A DNA stretch of 64,000 bases from Aquimarina spinulae (GCF_943373825.1 NZ_CALSBP010000002.1:2159501-2223500), one strand, 5' to 3'; positions 17,857-28,927 are shown, numbered from the stretch's first letter. The notes: generated from the sequence alone by a model not told the origin. Translations and numbers: made by a program.

Positions 17857-18263
17857 TATTGTTTCATAACCCCTCGTAATTCATCTGTAATCAGAAATGT
17901 TTTGTCTGTATTAAAATCAAAACAAACTGCTACATCATGACCTTCTGCACAAAGTACCCCTTCATCATTATACAAATGATGATGTAACCCAAAACTAGAG
18001 TTTTTAATAAATTCGACTTTAGTTTTAATTACTACATTTCCCGGAAAAAACAAAGGGTTTTTAAAATCACATCGGGTAGAAACCAACATCGGTCCTTTTT
18101 TAGTTTCGGCATATAATGTTGCCAAACCGGTTACTTCCCAGAATTGAACACGTGCACTTTGCATATATTTCATGAAATTTACATTGTTCACATGCTGATA
18201 GGTATCCATCTCACTCCAATCAATACGAAGTTGTAGAGATAATTTAAAATCCGATTCTTGCAT
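17853..18263 (-). CDS. Acyl-CoA thioesterase, hotdog fold
   Basis: The 136-residue protein has the 4HBT pattern: LRIDWSEMDTYQHVNNVNFMKYMQSARVQFW near the N-terminus, where the Asp and the His-Val-Asn motif form the active site, followed by the GPMLVSTRCDFKNPLFFPG strand. Such enzymes hydrolyse acyl-CoA esters in the cytoplasm. It is probably cotranscribed with the HIT gene, whose stop is only 6 bp upstream. It overlaps the convergent small zinc-ribbon gene by 4 bp. Confidence 0.9.
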   Translation of the reverse strand: MQESDFKLSLQLRIDWSEMDTYQHVNNVNFMKYMQSARVQFWEVTGLATLYAETKKGPMLVSTRCDFKNPLFFPGNVVIKTKVEFIKNSSFGLHHHLYNDEGVLCAEGHDVAVCFDFNTDKTFLITDELRGVMKQY

Positions 18264-18269
18264 ATGTCT

Positions 18270-18659
18270 TTATAAATTCGAATGAATCTCTTTTGCCAAT
18301 GTTTTAAAATCAGACTCTGTCATAGAAATTTTATGCTGAAAAGTCATTTCTTTCATTTCATTTAGCGGAATTAAATGTACGTGTACATGTGGTACTTCTA
18401 GACCTACAACGGCAATACCAACACGTTTACAAGAAACTGTTTTTTCTATAGCTTTAGCTACTTTACGAGAAAAGCGCATTAACTCCAGATATTCGTCTTC
18501 ATCCAGATCAAATATTTTATCTTCTTCTTTTTTAGGAATACAAAGTGTATGTCCTTTTGCATTTGGACTAATATCCAAAAAGGCGTAATAATTCTCATCT
18601 TCGGCCACTTTATACGATGGAATTTCGCCATTTACAATTTTAGTAAATAGGGTAGACAT
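18270..18659 (-). CDS. HIT family hydrolase
   Basis: The 129-residue protein carries the histidine triad motif HVHVHLIPL near residue 89, with the HIT N-terminal region FTKIVNGEIPSYKVAEDENY and DISPNAKGHTLCIPKKE. HIT proteins hydrolyse nucleotide conjugates such as dinucleoside polyphosphates or adenylated amines. It lies 6 bp upstream of the thioesterase gene, so the two probably form an operon, and a terminator separates it from greA. Confidence 0.94.
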   Translation of the reverse strand: MSTLFTKIVNGEIPSYKVAEDENYYAFLDISPNAKGHTLCIPKKEEDKIFDLDEDEYLELMRFSRKVAKAIEKTVSCKRVGIAVVGLEVPHVHVHLIPLNEMKEMTFQHKISMTESDFKTLAKEIHSNL

Positions 18660-18728
18660 TAATTAAATTTTAGTTGGGTTACGGTTTTCGAAATATAGTT
18701 TATTTATCTGTAAGTCAAAACCATAAAA

Positions 18729-18758
18729 AAGCCTTTTTTAAAAAATTAAAAAAGGCTT
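18729..18758 (-). terminator. greA terminator
   Basis: An 11-bp stem, AAGCCTTTTTT (18729-18739) and AAAAAAGGCTT (18748-18758), is followed on the minus strand by a run of six T. It ends the greA transcript 28 bp after its stop codon. Confidence 0.85.
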
Positions 18759-18785
18759 GTAATAAAATCTAAAAAATTACTTCTT

Positions 18786-19262
18786 TTATTCTCTTGAAAT
18801 CTCTACAACATCAAACTTCATAATCCCATTAGGAACCTGTATTTCGGCTATTTCGCCAACACTTTTTCCTAATAGACCTTTTCCGATAGGAGAATCTACA
18901 GATATTTTTCCTGTTTTAAGATCTGCTTCACTTTGTGCTACCAATTTATAGGTCATTTCGGCACCATTAGTTTGATTTTTGATCTTTACAGTAGAATGTA
19001 TAAGGGCTTTAGATGTATCTAATTGAGATTCGTCAATTAAACGTGCATTCGAAAGAGTTTCTTCTAATTTAGAAATTCTCATCTCTAATAATCCCTGTGC
19101 TTCTTTTGCGGCATCATATTCGGCATTTTCACTTAAATCCCCTTTATCACGCGCTTCAGCTATCGCTTGAGAAGCTTTTGGGCGCTCTACATCCTTAAGT
19201 TGACTTACTTCGTCTCTTAGTTTTTTAAGCCCCTCGGCAGTATAATAAGATACTTTGCTCAT
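18786..19262 (-). CDS. greA: Transcription elongation factor GreA
   Basis: GreA rescues backtracked RNA polymerase by stimulating transcript cleavage. The protein, 158 residues from the ATG at 19262 (MSKVSYYTAEG), has the N-terminal coiled-coil with the family's tip region DLSENAEYDAAKEAQ, then EMRISKLEETLSNARLID, and the C-terminal FKBP-like domain with SPIGKGLLGKSVGE. An upstream ATG at 19328 would add 22 residues unlike GreA and would lie upstream of the predicted promoter. A promoter and a 5' hairpin are seen directly upstream. Confidence 0.96.
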   Translation of the reverse strand: MSKVSYYTAEGLKKLRDEVSQLKDVERPKASQAIAEARDKGDLSENAEYDAAKEAQGLLEMRISKLEETLSNARLIDESQLDTSKALIHSTVKIKNQTNGAEMTYKLVAQSEADLKTGKISVDSPIGKGLLGKSVGEIAEIQVPNGIMKFDVVEISRE

Positions 19263-19285
19263 AACTTCATCGTTTATATAAATAC

Positions 19286-19326
19286 AAAAAATCCCATAAG
19301 AATGGGATTCGTTATTCAAAGATAAC
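19286..19326 (-). promoter_or_regulatory. greA promoter -7 element and 5'-end hairpin
   Basis: On the minus strand, TATCTTTG (19317-19324) fits the -7 consensus and lies inside a short inverted repeat GTTAT/ATAAC (19311-19326). A hairpin AATCCCAT (19302-19309 arm) with ATGGGATT (19290-19297 arm) follows directly and ends in six T. The predicted transcript start, about seven bases after the -7 element, puts the hairpin at the extreme 5' end of the mRNA. It looks like a terminator but lies too close to the start to work as one, so it may stabilise the mRNA. Confidence 0.5.
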
Positions 19327-19382
19327 AAAAATTTTACTGAAGACTACAAATTTACGTAATTTGCCAATACAATATTAGTGTT

Positions 19383-19814
19383 ATGAAAAAGACTTTATTT
19401 TTAGCAAGTATCCTTTTGATTTTATCATGTAGCAGTGATGATAATGGAGATAATAATCAATTTCTACCTCCTTCGAGTGTTAATTATCAAATCAATCTTA
19501 ATTTACCTCAGTTTAATCCGCTTAAATTTCCAAGTAATCATTTGGTAGATAACTCAGAAAACGGAAGTATTAAAGGAGTCATCATTTATAATATTGATAA
19601 TACTCAGTATGCTGCTTTTGAGCTTAGTGACCCTAATCATGCTCCCAGCTCCTGTTCTACTCAGACAATTGATGGGATCACCGCTACTTGTAATTGCGAT
19701 GACGGAAACAGTTACAATATTGTTACTGGACAGCAAACCTCTGGAGAGGGTCAATTTGGATTAAGGCGATATAATGTGCGACGAGAAGGAAATACGTTAT
19801 TTATATCTAACTAG
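19383..19814 (+). CDS. Small lipoprotein of unknown function
   Basis: A lipoprotein signal with lipobox LILSC (Cys16) is followed by an Asp-rich linker and a 120-residue domain. Three further Cys lie within a span of about 14 residues (CSTQ...TCNCDDGN), and a C-terminal motif LRRYNVRREGNTLFISN resembles the end of Rieske-type beta domains. The usual His ligands of a Rieske centre are not visible, so an iron-sulfur cluster is unlikely. It is transcribed divergently from greA. The fold guess is weak. Confidence 0.72.
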   Translation: MKKTLFLASILLILSCSSDDNGDNNQFLPPSSVNYQINLNLPQFNPLKFPSNHLVDNSENGSIKGVIIYNIDNTQYAAFELSDPNHAPSSCSTQTIDGITATCNCDDGNSYNIVTGQQTSGEGQFGLRRYNVRREGNTLFISN

Positions 19815-19840
19815 TTATACAAAGAAAAAACAACTTGGTT

Positions 19841-20251
19841 TTAGTCTGTATCTTGTCTTTTTGAAATCACAACTTTAAAAGAAAGCGGAAAATCAAAATC
19901 CATTAACTTAAATTCATACTCATCGTTCCAGGATGAAGGAGCATATGTATACTCTGTTTCCCCTTGTAAACCATACCTGTAAACCTCTATTTCTCCACAA
20001 TTATTTCCTTTAGAAAGCGATAGCTGTACACCTGTTTTTGTTGGACCACTGGCACCGTGTGTTGGGCGTTTATGAGAATAACCTGTTAATAGAATAGACA
20101 AAGAGTCTGTAAGCATTACTGGTACATTAGGCTTTAGTTCAACCAGTATTGGGTTTACATATTGTATTACTCCTATACCCTCCTCTTGTTGGGCATAACT
20201 TAAATGATTCCAAAAAAGAAAAAGAGAAATTACAGCAATTATCCTACTCAT
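19841..20251 (-). CDS. Small secreted protein of unknown function
   Basis: From the ATG at 20251 (MSRIIAVISLFLFWNHLSYA) the 136-residue protein has a clear signal peptide, then a beta-rich domain with no recognised motif (VMLTDSLSILLTGYSHKRP, SLSKGNNCGEIEVY). An upstream ATG at 20269 would add six residues before the signal. It follows thiH-directed transcription on the same strand but lies downstream of thiH by about 60 bp, so it may be read through from the thiamine operon, though no functional link is evident. Confidence 0.7.
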   Translation of the reverse strand: MSRIIAVISLFLFWNHLSYAQQEEGIGVIQYVNPILVELKPNVPVMLTDSLSILLTGYSHKRPTHGASGPTKTGVQLSLSKGNNCGEIEVYRYGLQGETEYTYAPSSWNDEYEFKLMDFDFPLSFKVVISKRQDTD

Positions 20252-20310
20252 AAAAATAAAATTACACATCCTATATCCAAAACAGTTTTAGCCCTTAAAT
20301 ATATTACAAT

Positions 20311-21423
20311 TTATTTCCAATTATAGGCCCAATCTTTCCAAACCACTTCTAATCCTTTATTTTTAAGCATTTTTACTACATCTCCTGTAGAACGTTCATC
20401 AGAAATCTCGAACTGTTCTAAAGACTGTGGTTCTACGACATAACCTCCCGGATTAGTTTTAGATTCGGCACTTATAGAAGTGATTCCCAGATTTACAATA
20501 TGTTCTCTAAACACTTCACTTTCTCGAGTAGACAAAGACAATTCTACATCTTCATCTAACAATCGAAAAGCACATATTAACTGTACCAAATCCGAATCTG
20601 TCATTGCTACTTTTGGCTCTAGCCCACCGCTATGTGGTCTTAGTCTCGGAAAGGATATCGAATATTTTGTTTTCCAGTATGTTTTTTGCAAATAGTTAAG
20701 ATGCAATGCTGTAAAAAAGCTATCCGCCCTCCAATCTTCTAACCCAAAAAGAGCTCCTAATCCTATCTTATGAATTCCTGCTTTACCTAATCGATCCGGA
20801 GTTTCTAATCGATAATCGAAATTAGATTTTCTTCCTTTTGGATGATGTTTTTTATACTCTTCTTTGTGATATGTTTCTTGATACACCAATACGGCATACA
20901 AACCATTTTTAATTAATAGTTCATAGTCTGACTGATCTAATGGCTGCACCTCTATCGTAATATTGGCAAATTTTGATTGTATGAGCTGTATGGCATTATT
21001 GATATAATCTACTCCCACTGTCCTATTAGCTTCTCCCGTAACCAAAAGGATGTGATCATAGCCTTTGGATTTTAGAAAATCTACTTCTTTTAGAATTTCT
21101 TGATCGGTTAATGTTCTTCTCGGAATTTTATTAGTCATACTAAATCCACAATACGTACATATATTTTGACATTCATTACTTAAGTACATAGGGGTATACA
21201 TCTGGATGGTGTTGCCAAAACGTTTTTTAGTAGTATAGCTACTTATTTGCGCCATATGCTCTAAATATGGTTTTGCTGCAGGAGAAATCAATGCTTTAAA
21301 ATCTTCAAGATCTCTTTTAGGTTTTTCTAGAGCATGAACAACATCTGCTTCTGTCTTAGAAAAAATGCTAGACAGTGTTGCTTCCCAATTATATTGTTCG
21401 AATATATCTTTGAAACTACTCAT
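20311..21423 (-). CDS. thiH: 2-iminoacetate synthase (tyrosine lyase)
   Basis: ThiH is a radical SAM enzyme that cleaves tyrosine to dehydroglycine for the thiazole of thiamine. The 370-residue protein has the cluster motif [11 protein letters not shown] near residue 84 (CxxxCxxC), the [16 protein letters not shown] region, and the C-terminal [13 protein letters not shown] typical of ThiH. Its start overlaps the end of thiG by 8 bp. It is the last biosynthetic gene of the thiamine operon. Confidence 0.95.
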   Translation of the reverse strand: MSSFKDIFEQYNWEATLSSIFSKTEADVVHALEKPKRDLEDFKALISPAAKPYLEHMAQISSYTTKKRFGNTIQMYTPMYLSNECQNICTYCGFSMTNKIPRRTLTDQEILKEVDFLKSKGYDHILLVTGEANRTVGVDYINNAIQLIQSKFANITIEVQPLDQSDYELLIKNGLYAVLVYQETYHKEEYKKHHPKGRKSNFDYRLETPDRLGKAGIHKIGLGALFGLEDWRADSFFTALHLNYLQKTYWKTKYSISFPRLRPHSGGLEPKVAMTDSDLVQLICAFRLLDEDVELSLSTRESEVFREHIVNLGITSISAESKTNPGGYVVEPQSLEQFEISDERSTGDVVKMLKNKGLEVVWKDWAYNWK

Positions 21424-22186
21424 TCAAAAAACTTGTTAACGGACTACTCGCCTCTGCATGTTGTCTAACAGGGGCTAATTTTGAGTCATATGCCATACGA
21501 CCTGCCTCTACAGCCATTTTAAATGCTTTTGCCATCGTTATTGGTTGTTGAGATACTGCAATAGCCGTATTTACTAATACTGCATCTGCACCAATCTCCA
21601 TCGCTTGAGCCGCATGAGAAGGGCTTCCGATACCAGCATCTACAATTACAGGAACATTACTTTGATCTATGATAATTTCTAAAAACTCTAATGTCTTTAA
21701 GCCTTTATTACTTCCAATAGGCGCACCTAGCGGCATCACACATTGCGTTCCTACTTCTTCTAATCGTTTACATAAAACAGGATCTGCATGAATGTATGGC
21801 ATGACTACAAATCCTTGTTTTACTAATTCTGAAGCTGCTTTTAAGGTTTCAATAGGATCTGGCAATAAATATTTTGGATCCGGATGAATCTCTAGCTTTA
21901 TCCAATTGGTCTCTAGTGCTTCTCTTGCCAATTGAGCAGCAAAGATTGCTTCTTTAGCATCCCGAACTCCAGATGTATTAGGGAGTAAATTAATTCTCGG
22001 ATGATCTAAATGTTTTAATATATCATCGTTTTCATTATTAACATCAACTCTTTTTAATGCTACCGTTATTAGTTCACTTTCTGATATAAGTAATGCATCC
22101 CTCATTAACCGGGAAGAGCTAAATTTTCCTGTCCCAGTAAATAAACGGGATGAAAATTCTTTATCTGCAATTTTTAATTTTTCCAT
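21416..22186 (-). CDS. thiG: Thiazole synthase
   Basis: ThiG joins deoxyxylulose phosphate, dehydroglycine and ThiS-thiocarboxylate sulfur to make the thiazole phosphate ring. The 256-residue protein has the N-terminal [26 protein letters not shown], the Schiff-base Lys region [17 protein letters not shown], and [31 protein letters not shown] near residue 180. It overlaps thiH by 8 bp and follows thiE by 3 bp. Confidence 0.96.
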   Translation of the reverse strand: MEKLKIADKEFSSRLFTGTGKFSSSRLMRDALLISESELITVALKRVDVNNENDDILKHLDHPRINLLPNTSGVRDAKEAIFAAQLAREALETNWIKLEIHPDPKYLLPDPIETLKAASELVKQGFVVMPYIHADPVLCKRLEEVGTQCVMPLGAPIGSNKGLKTLEFLEIIIDQSNVPVIVDAGIGSPSHAAQAMEIGADAVLVNTAIAVSQQPITMAKAFKMAVEAGRMAYDSKLAPVRQHAEASSPLTSFLNE

Positions 22187-22189
22187 TTC

Positions 22190-22837
22190 TTAACGATTAG
22201 CTGATAGCTTTTGAACCATTAGCTTTTTTATAGTTTCTATTTTTTTCTCCAGATTCACCTGGTTTGTCAGTTCCCCAGAAACAGCAATTCCTGATACTCC
22301 TGTCTGCATAAGAGTTGTAATATCCTTTTCTGTAACACCTCCAATTGCAATTACGGGTAATTCTGAATTTATAACTTTTAATTTGCCAAGAATATTTGTG
22401 TAACCATCAATCCCTAATACCGGACTTAGTTTCTTTTTGGTTATTGTATGTTTATAAGGACCAAGACCTATATAATCTACACCATCTTCTATATGTTGTA
22501 TACAGTTTTCTAATGTATTTGCAGTACCGCCTATAATAAAATTATCTCCCAGAATTTTTCGTGCCTCTCGGGGATTCATATCATTTAAACCCAAATGTAT
22601 CCCATCTGCCAGAACAGCTTTTGCTACACTTACATTATCGTTGACAATCATAATAGCATGGTATTGATCACAGATATTACGGCATTGTATTGCTGTATCC
22701 AGATATGTTGCTATATCTTCATTTTTAAGACGTAATTGTATCCAACTACAACCTGCTTTACAAGCATTCTCTACATTTTTAAGATGATCCTTTGGGGTTT
22801 TACCTTGCGAAATATATTGTAAACCTACTTCTTTCAT
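22190..22837 (-). CDS. thiE: Thiamine phosphate synthase
   Basis: ThiE couples HMP diphosphate with thiazole phosphate to give thiamine phosphate. The 215-residue TIM-barrel protein shows CSWIQLRLKN, MIVNDNVSVAKAVLADGIHLGLNDMNP with the substrate Asp and Asp-Gly-His-Leu motif, YIGLGPYKHTITKKKLSP, and PVIAIGGVTEKDI. This is the better-conserved of two ThiE-like proteins in the operon and is the likely synthase. It lies 3 bp before thiG and 11 bp after thiD. Confidence 0.94.
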   Translation of the reverse strand: MKEVGLQYISQGKTPKDHLKNVENACKAGCSWIQLRLKNEDIATYLDTAIQCRNICDQYHAIMIVNDNVSVAKAVLADGIHLGLNDMNPREARKILGDNFIIGGTANTLENCIQHIEDGVDYIGLGPYKHTITKKKLSPVLGIDGYTNILGKLKVINSELPVIAIGGVTEKDITTLMQTGVSGIAVSGELTNQVNLEKKIETIKKLMVQKLSANR

Positions 22838-22848
22838 AATCTTTATTA

Positions 22849-23616
22849 TTAAATTCTATGATATCCCAGTAAACTACTATTAGAACTCAGTACTTTTTCG
22901 GTATATCTTTTTCCTCTATAACAAGCTTTAAGCAAAGAAAACCCTAATGCCAAATGTGTTGTGATTGCAGAAGATAGTACACAACCGCTTCCGTGTTTTT
23001 CTGATATGTTTTGTCTTTTTGGGTTCAACACAAACTGTTTCCCTTCGCTAGTGAACAACTCATCTTTTCCAATCGCTTCTTTCCTATGTCCTCCTTTAAG
23101 AAAAAGGTTCGTTTTATTAGCAATATGAGCGATTGTTTCTTGTATGGTTTTATCTTTGTATAACCTCTCTATTTCATCATAATTAGGCGTGAGAAGATAG
23201 ATTTTATCTAATATTTTTTCAAAATAGTTCTCGGCATCAAGAGAATTGGTATTAGAAGAACGGAAATCAAAATCTGAACTAGACTTTAATACTGGGTCTA
23301 AAACAATTTTAATGGTATTATTTTTTTCTAATAAAACATCAATAATTGCATTAAGTACTTCCCAGTTCTTAACGATTCCTATTTTTACATACGCTATTGC
23401 AAAACGATCAAATAGTATTTCTACTTGACTTTTTATCACATCAATATCCGTCCAATAACATGTTTTGAATTCAACATCATTCTGAATAGTATTTGCAGTA
23501 CAAACAGACAAACCATAGCCCTTTAATGCTTCAATCGTTTTAATATCTGCAGTAAGTCCGGCTCCGCTTGACGGGTCAAAACCTGCTATGGTAAGTATGT
23601 ACGGTCTTTTTATCAT
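22849..23616 (-). CDS. thiD: Hydroxymethylpyrimidine/phosphomethylpyrimidine kinase
   Basis: ThiD phosphorylates HMP and HMP phosphate with ATP to supply HMP diphosphate for ThiE. The 255-residue ribokinase-fold protein starts with YILTIAGFDPSSGAGLTADIKTIEALKGYG, has VLDPVLKSSSDFDF near residue 125 and LLTPNYDEIERLY, and ends with a catalytic region EKHGSGCVLSSAI. The anion-hole motif is GSGCVLS. It lies 18 bp after thiE2 and 11 bp before thiE. Confidence 0.95.
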   Translation of the reverse strand: MIKRPYILTIAGFDPSSGAGLTADIKTIEALKGYGLSVCTANTIQNDVEFKTCYWTDIDVIKSQVEILFDRFAIAYVKIGIVKNWEVLNAIIDVLLEKNNTIKIVLDPVLKSSSDFDFRSSNTNSLDAENYFEKILDKIYLLTPNYDEIERLYKDKTIQETIAHIANKTNLFLKGGHRKEAIGKDELFTSEGKQFVLNPKRQNISEKHGSGCVLSSAITTHLALGFSLLKACYRGKRYTEKVLSSNSSLLGYHRI

Positions 23617-23634
23617 TTTTATTAAGAGTCAGCT

Positions 23635-24237
23635 TTAAGTAATTTGTATAGTTTTAAGCTTATCATAAATTATTTTGAAACTTTCTAACGAATCCTTTGT
23701 ATTCCATATTCCTCCTAAAACACCTACTCCTTTAAATCCCAAATCAAATGTTGCTTGTAATGTGTTTTCATTAATTCCGCCCATTCCTATAACAAATTCA
23801 TCTAGATCATTGACATCAAATCCTTTTCCAGTATAACCAACTTTTGAAATTGAACTAAAAACAGGACTTAATAACACATATTCAAAATTAACCGGGCAAT
23901 TTTTTATATCCTCTTTAGAATGAAAAGAGCTACTTACTTTATAGCTTTTTGTTTTATAATTATTAATATATTCTTCTAGTTTTTCTTCTAAATTCAATCG
24001 TGGTTGTTCCTGAATATGAATTCCTCTCAAATTAAATTCTTCGCATAACTCATGAAATTGATGTATCATAATACGGTTGTAGTATTTTGCATCAATTTGG
24101 TTGAGCAAAACTCTGTATCCTTCAATATTCATAGTTGGTTTACGAAAATGTAGTTTTTCTAAACCATTATCGAATAGTGAATTGATTTTATCGGCTTCAC
24201 TTTCTAATTCTCGTTCTGAGGTTAATATGATTAGCAT
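23635..24237 (-). CDS. ThiE/TenI-like protein
   Basis: The 200-residue protein has the ThiE/TenI barrel pattern (KLHFRKPTMNIEGY, EFNLRGIHIQEQPRLNLEEK, FEYVLLSPVFSSISKVGYTGKG, FVIGMGGINENTLQATFDLGFKGVGVLGGI), but the HMP-diphosphate-binding Asp-Gly-His motif of true ThiE is replaced by RGIHIQEQ. It therefore looks more like a TenI-type thiazole tautomerase, which would act on the ThiG product. It lies between thiC and thiD in the operon, behind a large inverted repeat. The functional assignment is inferred from the motif difference and the context. Confidence 0.85.
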   Translation of the reverse strand: MLIILTSERELESEADKINSLFDNGLEKLHFRKPTMNIEGYRVLLNQIDAKYYNRIMIHQFHELCEEFNLRGIHIQEQPRLNLEEKLEEYINNYKTKSYKVSSSFHSKEDIKNCPVNFEYVLLSPVFSSISKVGYTGKGFDVNDLDEFVIGMGGINENTLQATFDLGFKGVGVLGGIWNTKDSLESFKIIYDKLKTIQIT

Positions 24238-24271
24238 AGATTTTAAATATCAGGTTTTAGTTACCGGGTAT

Positions 24272-24331
24272 CAGCGATCAGGTATCGGGTTTTTGGTATC
24301 AGGATTATTGAAACCTGACACCTGATCACTG
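24272..24331. repeat. Long imperfect inverted repeat inside the thi operon
   Basis: Arms at 24272-24292 and 24311-24331 match at about 18 of 21 positions when one is reverse complemented (CAGCGATCAGG... against CAGTGATCAGG...), with an 18-bp spacer containing GGTATCAGG. It sits between thiC and the ThiE/TenI-like gene and would form a strong RNA hairpin. It resembles a REP or MITE-like element, or an mRNA processing site. Confidence 0.75.
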
Positions 24332-24335
24332 TGAT

Positions 24336-26208
<1,873 letters not shown>

Positions 26209-26272
26209 TCAGGTTTTGATTATACCTTTTGCTGTTAGTTTTTCTTACGGTATTAATGATTTGTAATTAACT

Positions 26273-26473
26273 CTACCCTCCTTGAGTAGCTTTTATGATT
26301 ACTATATCATCATCGTTTTCTATCATTGTTTGTTCCCATTCTTCTTTAGAAATCACTTCATTATTAATGGCAATAGCAATTCCGTTAGGAAGAATATCTA
26401 ATTGTTCTAACAATTTTTTTATTGAACTGTTTTTTGAAATTGATTGAGATTGATTGTTAACGTTTATGGTCAT
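26273..26473 (-). CDS. thiS: Sulfur carrier protein ThiS
   Basis: ThiS carries sulfur as a C-terminal thiocarboxylate for ThiG. The 66-residue ubiquitin-like protein has the pattern MTINVNNQ, ILPNGIAIAINNEVISKEEWEQT, and ends in the required Gly-Gly (IIKATQGG). It is the first gene of the operon, about 85 bp downstream of the TPP riboswitch. No ThiF adenylyltransferase gene is present in the operon, so the activation step must be supplied from elsewhere. Confidence 0.95.
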   Translation of the reverse strand: MTINVNNQSQSISKNSSIKKLLEQLDILPNGIAIAINNEVISKEEWEQTMIENDDDIVIIKATQGG

Positions 26474-26530
26474 TTTTTTTATATTAATTCCATAAACTTT
26501 AGGTCGTAATTGCCTAAATAGAGAAGAAAA

Positions 26531-26552
26531 ATCACATGTATAAAAATGTGAT
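26531..26552 (-). terminator. Candidate expression-platform terminator of the thi riboswitch
   Basis: On the minus strand, a 7-bp hairpin ATCACAT/ATGTGAT (26546-26552 and 26531-26537) is followed by TTTTT and a pyrimidine-rich tract. It lies directly after the TPP aptamer and before thiS, where a ligand-controlled terminator would be expected. The stem is short and AT-rich. Confidence 0.5.
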
Positions 26553-26558
26553 ATTTAC

Positions 26559-26637
26559 TTTTCCCTTCGTCGGTACTAACCGCATCAGGTTCAAAGGGTA
26601 TTTCTCAGACCTAACCGAAGTTAAGGACACCCCTAAA
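26559..26637 (-). promoter_or_regulatory. TPP riboswitch of the thiamine operon
   Basis: Read on the minus strand, the conserved THI-box pieces occur in order: AGGGGTGTCC, the CTGAGA motif, ATACCCTTTGAACCTGATGC and CGGTTAGTACCGACGAAGGGA. This is the aptamer that binds thiamine pyrophosphate and represses thiamine synthesis genes. It lies 85 bp upstream of thiS, so it should control the whole thiS-thiH operon. Confidence 0.95.
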
Positions 26638-26670
26638 GTTTATGTTATAAAAGTAATAAAACTTATATAA

Positions 26671-26705
26671 AAAAGGAGGTTAAAGCCAAGTTTTAACCTC
26701 CTTTT
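26671..26705 (-). terminator. Terminator after the TonB-dependent receptor
   Basis: A stem of about 14 bp, AAAAGGAGGTTAAA (26671-26684) and TTTAACCTCCTTTT (26692-26705), starts 3 bp after the receptor stop codon, with A/T flanks. It separates the receptor from the thi operon, whose riboswitch begins about 35 bp further on. Confidence 0.85.
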
Positions 26706-26707
26706 AT

Positions 26708-28927
26708 TTAAAATTTTAATGTTGCTCCAAGTAAAAAATTAATCCCTGCCTGTGGATAAAAACCTGCTCCCTCGACAGTAGTTACTGTGCCTGGATCAGA
26801 AAAATCATCATCAAATGTAAAAAAGTATCCATTAGACACATATTCCTCATCAAAGACATTATTAACCAATCCTGTTAATACTATAGATTTAAAAACAGGA
26901 ATATTTTTAATTTCATATACCACATTAAGGTCATTTATAAAGAAATTATCGAGTTTCGAAACCTCACTATCAATATTTCCCATGTATTGTTCTCCTACAA
27001 ACTTAGATAGCAACCCTAATTGAAGATTTTTTATAGGGCGATATATAAACATATTACCCGCTACAATATTAGGAGAATATGAGATGTTTGTATCTCCAAG
27101 ATTTGCTAAACTACCATCTCTAGAGGTTATAAAATCTTTATTCTTATTCGTACTTAATGAAACATTGGGTTTAACTACAAATTGATCAGAAAGTGTAATA
27201 TCTGCATCTATTTCGATTCCCAAACGATAGCTTTCTCCACTAGTTGCTCTAATTGGCGCACCTACATCATCTAATGCTCCTGTTAGTACCAATTGATCTC
27301 TATACCACATATAATAAAGGTTGGTATTTACTATTATTTTGTTTTTTGCTAATCGCCATCCTAGCTCAATATCATTAAGTCTCTCTGCTGTATCTATCCC
27401 ATTTTCAAAATCATCTCTTCTTGGCTCCCTATTAGCTCTGGCATAAGATACATATAGATGATTTGCATCATTTACATGAAAGGTTGCTCCCATTTTTGGG
27501 TTAAAGAATGCGTAGTTTTTATCTACTTGAAGTGCTACTCTTTTTGAAGTTAACCCTGAGGTTTTATAATTTACAAAACGCCCTTGCAAGTCTAAAAATG
27601 CACTCCATTTATCATTAATTCTATAGGTGGTTTTACCAAAAACAGAGTATTCGGTTTTCTTTCCATTTCCAAAATAGTATTTGTCTCCGCTCTGAAAACC
27701 GATAGGATTCTCTGTCCAAATAATTTCACCAAAATGATCTCCGTCATAATAACTATAGAATCCACCAAAATCGATATCGAGATTATTATCTTTATAATTC
27801 ACACTAGCATTTGCAACATAAAAATCGTTCTGCAACCATCTTTTACGAAGGTAATCGGTTTGTGTAATTTCTTCTCCGTTAACAGTAACAGGATTTACTC
27901 CTAAGAACGCCAAAGTAGCCTGATCAGAAAATAACACATTACTATAATGCCACTCATCTACATATTGCTCAAAGAATCCTCGACCATACGTATAATTTAG
28001 GCCTAAATTTGTAGACCAGTTATTATTATACTTTTGGTTCCAATGCAATTGGTAATGATCTTGTTTATAATTATCTACTTCATTTTCATAAAACCCTTGA
28101 AGATTTCCTTCGGCATCATATTGAAATCCTATTGGATTAAATCGCCTGTCATTTTCTAAAGTAGTCTTATCAATACCATTCCACGATTGATATGTAATCT
28201 CATGTCCACCAAAAGTAATTGCTTTAATTAAAGTGTTATCGTTTACATAAGATCCTTGTACGAAATACGATTTTAAATCTGAAGAAGCACGGTCGATATA
28301 GCCGTCTGATGCGATAGCTGATAAACGCCCTGCTATTTCTATCTTTTCGTTAATTAACCCTGTACTAAATTTTAGGTTATGCTTTCTGGTTCCGAAGGAC
28401 CCCACTGTATTCGAAATTTCTGCATTAGCTTTTTCAGAAACAGCGTCTGTTAATAAGTTTAAACTTGCTCCAAAAGCTCCCGAACCATTAGTTGAAGTTC
28501 CTACTCCACGCTGAAGCTGAAGATTTTCGACAGAAGATGCAAAATCAGGAAGGTTTACCCAAAATGTCCCCTGGCTCTCTGCATCATTAAAAGGTATCCC
28601 ATTTAATGTAACATTTACCCTTGATGCATCACTACCTCTTACTCTAATATATGTATACCCAACTCCAGTTCCTGCATCAGAAGTCGTAACTACTCCAGGT
28701 AAATAATTTAATAAAATCGGAATATCCTGACCTAGATTACGTGTCGCCAGTTCCTCTTTAGACAAATTAGAATGGGTGATAGGTGAATCTGCCTCTACTC
28801 GTACAGATTTTACTAAAACCTCATCTAGTTTTTCTATCTTGGTTTGAGTAGAATCTGTTGATTTTTCCTGAGCCGTAAGGTTAATGCTCAATAATAAAAG
28901 TGTAAGATATAATAATACGTTTTTCAT
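26708..28927 (-). CDS. TonB-dependent outer-membrane receptor under TPP control (probable thiamine importer)
   Basis: The 739-residue protein has a signal peptide (1-19), a plug domain (about 40-150: TRNLGQDIPILLNYLPGVVTT, YIRVRGSDASRVNVTLNGIP), and a beta-barrel of the usual size ending in LLGATLKF with a terminal aromatic. Such receptors import large or scarce ligands across the outer membrane with TonB energy. A second TPP riboswitch lies directly upstream, so the natural ligand is thiamine or a precursor. No SusD partner is adjacent, which suggests a small-ligand receptor. The terminator at 26671 makes it a single-gene unit. Confidence 0.92.
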   Translation of the reverse strand: MKNVLLYLTLLLLSINLTAQEKSTDSTQTKIEKLDEVLVKSVRVEADSPITHSNLSKEELATRNLGQDIPILLNYLPGVVTTSDAGTGVGYTYIRVRGSDASRVNVTLNGIPFNDAESQGTFWVNLPDFASSVENLQLQRGVGTSTNGSGAFGASLNLLTDAVSEKANAEISNTVGSFGTRKHNLKFSTGLINEKIEIAGRLSAIASDGYIDRASSDLKSYFVQGSYVNDNTLIKAITFGGHEITYQSWNGIDKTTLENDRRFNPIGFQYDAEGNLQGFYENEVDNYKQDHYQLHWNQKYNNNWSTNLGLNYTYGRGFFEQYVDEWHYSNVLFSDQATLAFLGVNPVTVNGEEITQTDYLRKRWLQNDFYVANASVNYKDNNLDIDFGGFYSYYDGDHFGEIIWTENPIGFQSGDKYYFGNGKKTEYSVFGKTTYRINDKWSAFLDLQGRFVNYKTSGLTSKRVALQVDKNYAFFNPKMGATFHVNDANHLYVSYARANREPRRDDFENGIDTAERLNDIELGWRLAKNKIIVNTNLYYMWYRDQLVLTGALDDVGAPIRATSGESYRLGIEIDADITLSDQFVVKPNVSLSTNKNKDFITSRDGSLANLGDTNISYSPNIVAGNMFIYRPIKNLQLGLLSKFVGEQYMGNIDSEVSKLDNFFINDLNVVYEIKNIPVFKSIVLTGLVNNVFDEEYVSNGYFFTFDDDFSDPGTVTTVEGAGFYPQAGINFLLGATLKF

